A DNA stretch of 64,000 bases, taken from Dictyobacter vulcani. Lineage in GTDB: Bacteria; Chloroflexota; Ktedonobacteria; Ktedonobacterales; Ktedonobacteraceae. Each line of letters starts with the position of its first letter. The stretch's first letter is position 1. This document shows, one piece after another, positions 61,457 to 64,000 of this stretch. The notes below the pieces were generated by a model. It was given only the letters and a program-made list of their open reading frames with translations, had not been told where the DNA came from and made no database searches. The translations under genes and the position numbers were made by a program. The stretch spans positions 124,001 through 188,000 of the forward strand of contig NZ_BKZW01000005.1 in the NCBI RefSeq assembly GCF_008974265.1, read 5' to 3'.

Positions 61457-62781
61457 GCCTTGCAATCCTCTATCTGTACTTTGTTCGCCAGTATATCCGC
61501 CATCGGAGCCACACATGCCAGAACCTGCTCATCGGCCATCGCCGCGCCCACGCACTGCAAGCCGAGCGGCAGTTTATTTGTTGCCAGACCCGCTGGAACT
61601 GTAATCGCCGGTAGCCCGGCATAGGTCCAGGGCAGGTTCATCAGCGGACTACCGGTCGAGTCTAAGCCCTCGGGTGCCGGACCCTGCGTTGCCGGACTGA
61701 CCCAGAGGTCGATGCCTGCCTCGTGCATCAGCGCATCTAAAACCTCGCGCAACATGGCGCGACCTTCACGTCCCTGCGCAAGTTCTTCGTCACTCACCGT
61801 TTGTCCTTCACGCAGCGCGGCCAGCGTGCGCGGTCGATAGAGTGTTTCGTAGCGTGAGAGCCAGGGAGCATGTACCTGAGCCATTTCAGCAAACACCATC
61901 CGCATATGCAGACGATTGATCCTCTCAATATCAGGGAAAACAGATATGCGACGTATGCTATAGCCAGCTTTTTTCAGGAGCGTGAGTTGATCTTCGAAGG
62001 CGCTCAGGGCTTCGGCAGAGGCCTGAGCCAGGTATGGTCCATCAGGAACACCGAGGACAGGTAATTTCTCAACCGAGACGCTGTACTCACTGCGCCAGTC
62101 ACGGCAGAGCAATGGTGCAACCAGGGAACAGTCGGCGACATCTTGCGTAAAATAGCCGATATGTTCGACGGAGTCAGCACATTGAACCAGACCATCAGTA
62201 GGAATACGGCCATAGGTTGGTTTGAAACCCACAATGCCACAGAAGGCCGCCGGTCGAATTGTCGAGCCAATTACCTGCGTTCCTAATGCCAGTGGACAGA
62301 GTCCTGCGGCTACCGCAGCCACTGAACCGCTACTGGATCCACCAGGAGTATGGTTGAGATTATGCGGATTGCGCGTTTCCCCTGGCTCAAAATAGGCAAA
62401 TTCCGTGGTTACTGTCTTACCAAGGATACAGGCACCCGCCGCCTTGAGCATATCCACACACGAAGCTTCGGGACCGATGAATAATTCCACCGGCAACCGT
62501 GATCCCGCCCTGGTAGGAAAACCATCGACCCGAAAGGTATCTTTGATCCCAACCGGAATAGCATACAGTGCCGGGCGGCTTTCGGGATCAGGAAAACGCT
62601 GTTGCAACGCAGCGATGTCAGCTTGCAAGCGACCACGACGGTCCTTCTCCGGCAGTAGCGCGTGCAACTGTGGATCAAGCGTATCGATGCGTTCGCAGAT
62701 GCGCTCGATGTATGTAAACGGATCCAACTGACCACTACGTAGTGCCGCTGCGGTTGCTGTCAGTGATGTGGAAAGAATCAA
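61453..62781 (-). CDS. Amidase signature family hydrolase
   Basis: This 442-aa enzyme carries the amidase signature Ser-cisSer-Lys triad: Lys in IPVGIKDTF, the cis-Ser in NHTPGGSSSGSVAAVAAGL, and the Ser nucleophile in GTQVIGSTIRPAAFCGI. It hydrolyses a C-N amide bond; the substrate is unknown but is likely a product of the linked hydroxylase. It starts at TTG 62781 with AGGAGG 7 bases upstream, and its stop overlaps the FAD subunit start. It is the first gene of the operon and faces the cyclase gene across a region with palindromes. Confidence 0.9.
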   Translation of the reverse strand: MILSTSLTATAAALRSGQLDPFTYIERICERIDTLDPQLHALLPEKDRRGRLQADIAALQQRFPDPESRPALYAIPVGIKDTFRVDGFPTRAGSRLPVELFIGPEASCVDMLKAAGACILGKTVTTEFAYFEPGETRNPHNLNHTPGGSSSGSVAAVAAGLCPLALGTQVIGSTIRPAAFCGIVGFKPTYGRIPTDGLVQCADSVEHIGYFTQDVADCSLVAPLLCRDWRSEYSVSVEKLPVLGVPDGPYLAQASAEALSAFEDQLTLLKKAGYSIRRISVFPDIERINRLHMRMVFAEMAQVHAPWLSRYETLYRPRTLAALREGQTVSDEELAQGREGRAMLREVLDALMHEAGIDLWVSPATQGPAPEGLDSTGSPLMNLPWTYAGLPAITVPAGLATNKLPLGLQCVGAAMADEQVLACVAPMADILANKVQIEDCKA

Positions 62782-62909
62782 TGGCTGGCCTCCTCTTTAC
62801 TACTACATCTAGCATACAAAGATACAGAAGCGATTAAAGTATCGTACGCTGGCTAAATAAGTAGACAGGTATAAATTGTACCATATGAAAATGTAAAGGA
62901 AGAGAAAGA

Positions 62910-62945
62910 TGATATACTAATAAAGTATATCACTCGCAGTGAGTG
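62910..62945. promoter_or_regulatory. Operator-like palindromes in the divergent hydroxylase/cyclase region
   Basis: TGATATACT-AATAA-AGTATATCA is a perfect inverted repeat (62910-62932), immediately followed by CACTC-GCAGT-GAGTG (62931-62945). They lie between the amidase operon and the cyclase gene and may bind a shared regulator. Confidence 0.5.
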
Positions 62946-63003
62946 TTGTAATATTTAAAAGCGTTTCGATGAGCGCAAGCGCTAGGCCAGAGGAGGGCAT
63001 GAG

Positions 63004-63813
63004 ATGAAGCCAATTGATCTAAGTAACATGCGTGTGCTTGATCTCTCACAAAACTGGGATATGCATACCCCGGGTTTCGCAACCTACGAGGGACCGACGA
63101 TTAAATGGGTCAAACGAGTCGCCTTTGACAAGGTTGGTGGTCAACATATTTCATCCACGCTGCACGTTGGGACGCATCTGGATGCGCCGCTACACTTTAT
63201 CACCAATGGGCAAGACATTGGCAGCATTCCCCTGGATAAACTGGTCGGTCCGGCCGTCGTCGTGGATCTTGAAGCCCTGGGTATTGGTGACTACGATATT
63301 TATACCTCGGCCCATTTTGAGCAATGGGAGCGCAAAACAGGACTGCACATCCAGCCCAACGATATCGTGGTTGTCCACACCGGCTATCACAAATATTATC
63401 CCAGTAACTGGTATGGGGAAGCGCAACCAGATGAAACACGCTACTTCATCAAGCATCCTGGCCCGACACGCGAGTTTGTCAACTGGGTCCTGGAGCGCCA
63501 GATCTCCTGGTTTGCCATCGATGCAGGCTCAATGGATCATCCCATGAATACCGTCATTCGCAAGGTGCGGCCGGACCTGGCGGCAAAGTGCGCGCAGAAA
63601 CTGGGTCAACCCCTTGAAGAGATCTGGCCCGACGACGACCTGCAAATCATGCACTATGATATGTTCCCGCATGGCGTCTTCCACGTCGAGAATGCCGGCG
63701 GCATGATTGATGAAGTACTCGATCAACGCATCTGGCTCGGCTGTTTCCCCTGGAAGTTTAATGGCGGTGAAGCAGCTTTCTGCCGCCTCGTCGCATTTGT
63801 CGAGAATCAATAA
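63004..63813 (+). CDS. Cyclase-family (kynurenine-formamidase-like) hydrolase
   Basis: GAGGAGGG precedes ATG 63004. The motif HVGTHLDAPLHF is the metal-binding HxGTHxDxPxHF of the cyclase family, which hydrolyses N-formyl or cyclic amide-like bonds. The protein is 269 aa and soluble. DLSQNWDMHTPGFATYEGP matches the opening of isatin hydrolase/formamidase relatives. Position divergent from the amidase-molybdenum hydroxylase operon supports a joint catabolic route for an N-containing ring compound (inference). The third IS copy begins 21 bp after its stop. Confidence 0.88.
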   Translation: MKPIDLSNMRVLDLSQNWDMHTPGFATYEGPTIKWVKRVAFDKVGGQHISSTLHVGTHLDAPLHFITNGQDIGSIPLDKLVGPAVVVDLEALGIGDYDIYTSAHFEQWERKTGLHIQPNDIVVVHTGYHKYYPSNWYGEAQPDETRYFIKHPGPTREFVNWVLERQISWFAIDAGSMDHPMNTVIRKVRPDLAAKCAQKLGQPLEEIWPDDDLQIMHYDMFPHGVFHVENAGGMIDEVLDQRIWLGCFPWKFNGGEAAFCRLVAFVENQ

Positions 63814-63834
63814 CAAGCTCGACTGGCTTGTGAC

Positions 63835-64000
63835 ATAAGCGTAACCCGCCGCAAGCCGCTGTGGTTTGAACCCAGGCGGATAGGCGGGTTTCTCGTGGGC
63901 TTTAGCCCTCGCTTGTTGCAATATCGTCTTTTCTCCTGTATACTGCAACAATGGAAAAGACGAGTACATTGCAGTATCAGCGTGACGAGCACCGCGTCCA
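63835..64000 (+). mobile_element. IS200/IS605-family element, copy 3 (left end, cut by the window)
   Basis: The left end is identical to copies 1 and 2, starting ATAAGCGTAACCCGCCGC directly after TGAC. tnpA begins at 63951 (MEKTSTLQYQ) and runs off the window. Confidence 0.9.
63951..64000 (+). CDS. tnpA: TnpA (copy 3), partial
   Basis: The first 16 codons (MEKTSTLQYQRDEHRV) match the other two copies. The gene continues past the window end; whether its HUH motif is intact cannot be seen. Confidence 0.85.
   Translation, partial: MEKTSTLQYQRDEHRV

Overview
The window looks like a chromosomal segment of a Ktedonobacteria-type member of Chloroflexota. This is inferred from gene content: soil-type secreted glycosidases (glucodextranase-like GH15, GH28/GH49-like), several Ser/Thr protein kinases with long low-complexity regions, an RRM-type RNA-binding protein, a Pnkp RNA-repair enzyme, a form-II CoxL-type molybdenum hydroxylase, and many dispersed small repeats and IS200/IS605 elements. 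No rRNA, tRNA or CRISPR array was found.

Layout. 1-9.9 kb: the end of a bacterial Pnkp RNA-repair gene split by an in-frame TGA, an ACT-domain protein, a PAP2 phosphatase, an XRE regulator divergent from a small gene plus clpP, then four minus-strand genes (GH16-like, XRE-GAF, methyltransferase, fabG), all frameshifted. 10-20.9 kb: pentapeptide protein, DUF971 protein, threonine aldolase, a membrane protein/histidine kinase/response regulator row, an AI-2E-type exporter convergent with a LacI regulator, and an erythromycin-esterase-like lipoprotein. 20.9-32.8 kb: two convergent Ser/Thr kinases, a cardiolipin-synthase-type PLD enzyme, an HD hydrolase, a beta-helix glycosidase, a Tm-1-like protein, an RRM protein and an MBL hydrolase. 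33.2-34.5 kb: two adjacent repeat proteins of unknown function, the most novel-looking locus. 34.5-41.6 kb: a HAD hydrolase and a four-gene ECF transporter operon whose small second gene is cut by an IS200/IS605 element. 41.9-52.3 kb: large secreted GH15 enzyme, SGNH hydrolase, a short promoter-to-terminator unit, an ABC-2 export operon, a GXWXG/DUF4334 protein and a Tat-exported six-repeat protein. 52.4-56.2 kb: a pile-up of small mobile elements, an ABC ATPase fragment and a second IS copy. 56.6-64 kb: an anchored unknown protein, a molybdenum-hydroxylase operon (amidase, FAD, 2Fe-2S and Mo subunits) divergent from a cyclase-family hydrolase, and the left end of a third IS copy.

Non-coding structure. 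Small non-autonomous elements are dense. K1 (about 400 bp, three copies) and K2 (about 190 bp, two copies) share their terminal sequence and produce about 9-10 bp direct repeats. They sit inside a dispersed REP-like palindrome that recurs at least eight times. K3 elements begin and end with GTAGGTTCG and supply stop codons to both neighbours at 17.4-17.7 kb. Another 138-bp element carries three tandem hairpins.

Caveat. At least fifteen apparent single-base indels, most at short homopolymers, break otherwise well-conserved genes, nearly all in the first 41 kb. This is more easily explained by sequence error than by decay, so the affected genes are listed as frameshifted, with the reconstructed product described.
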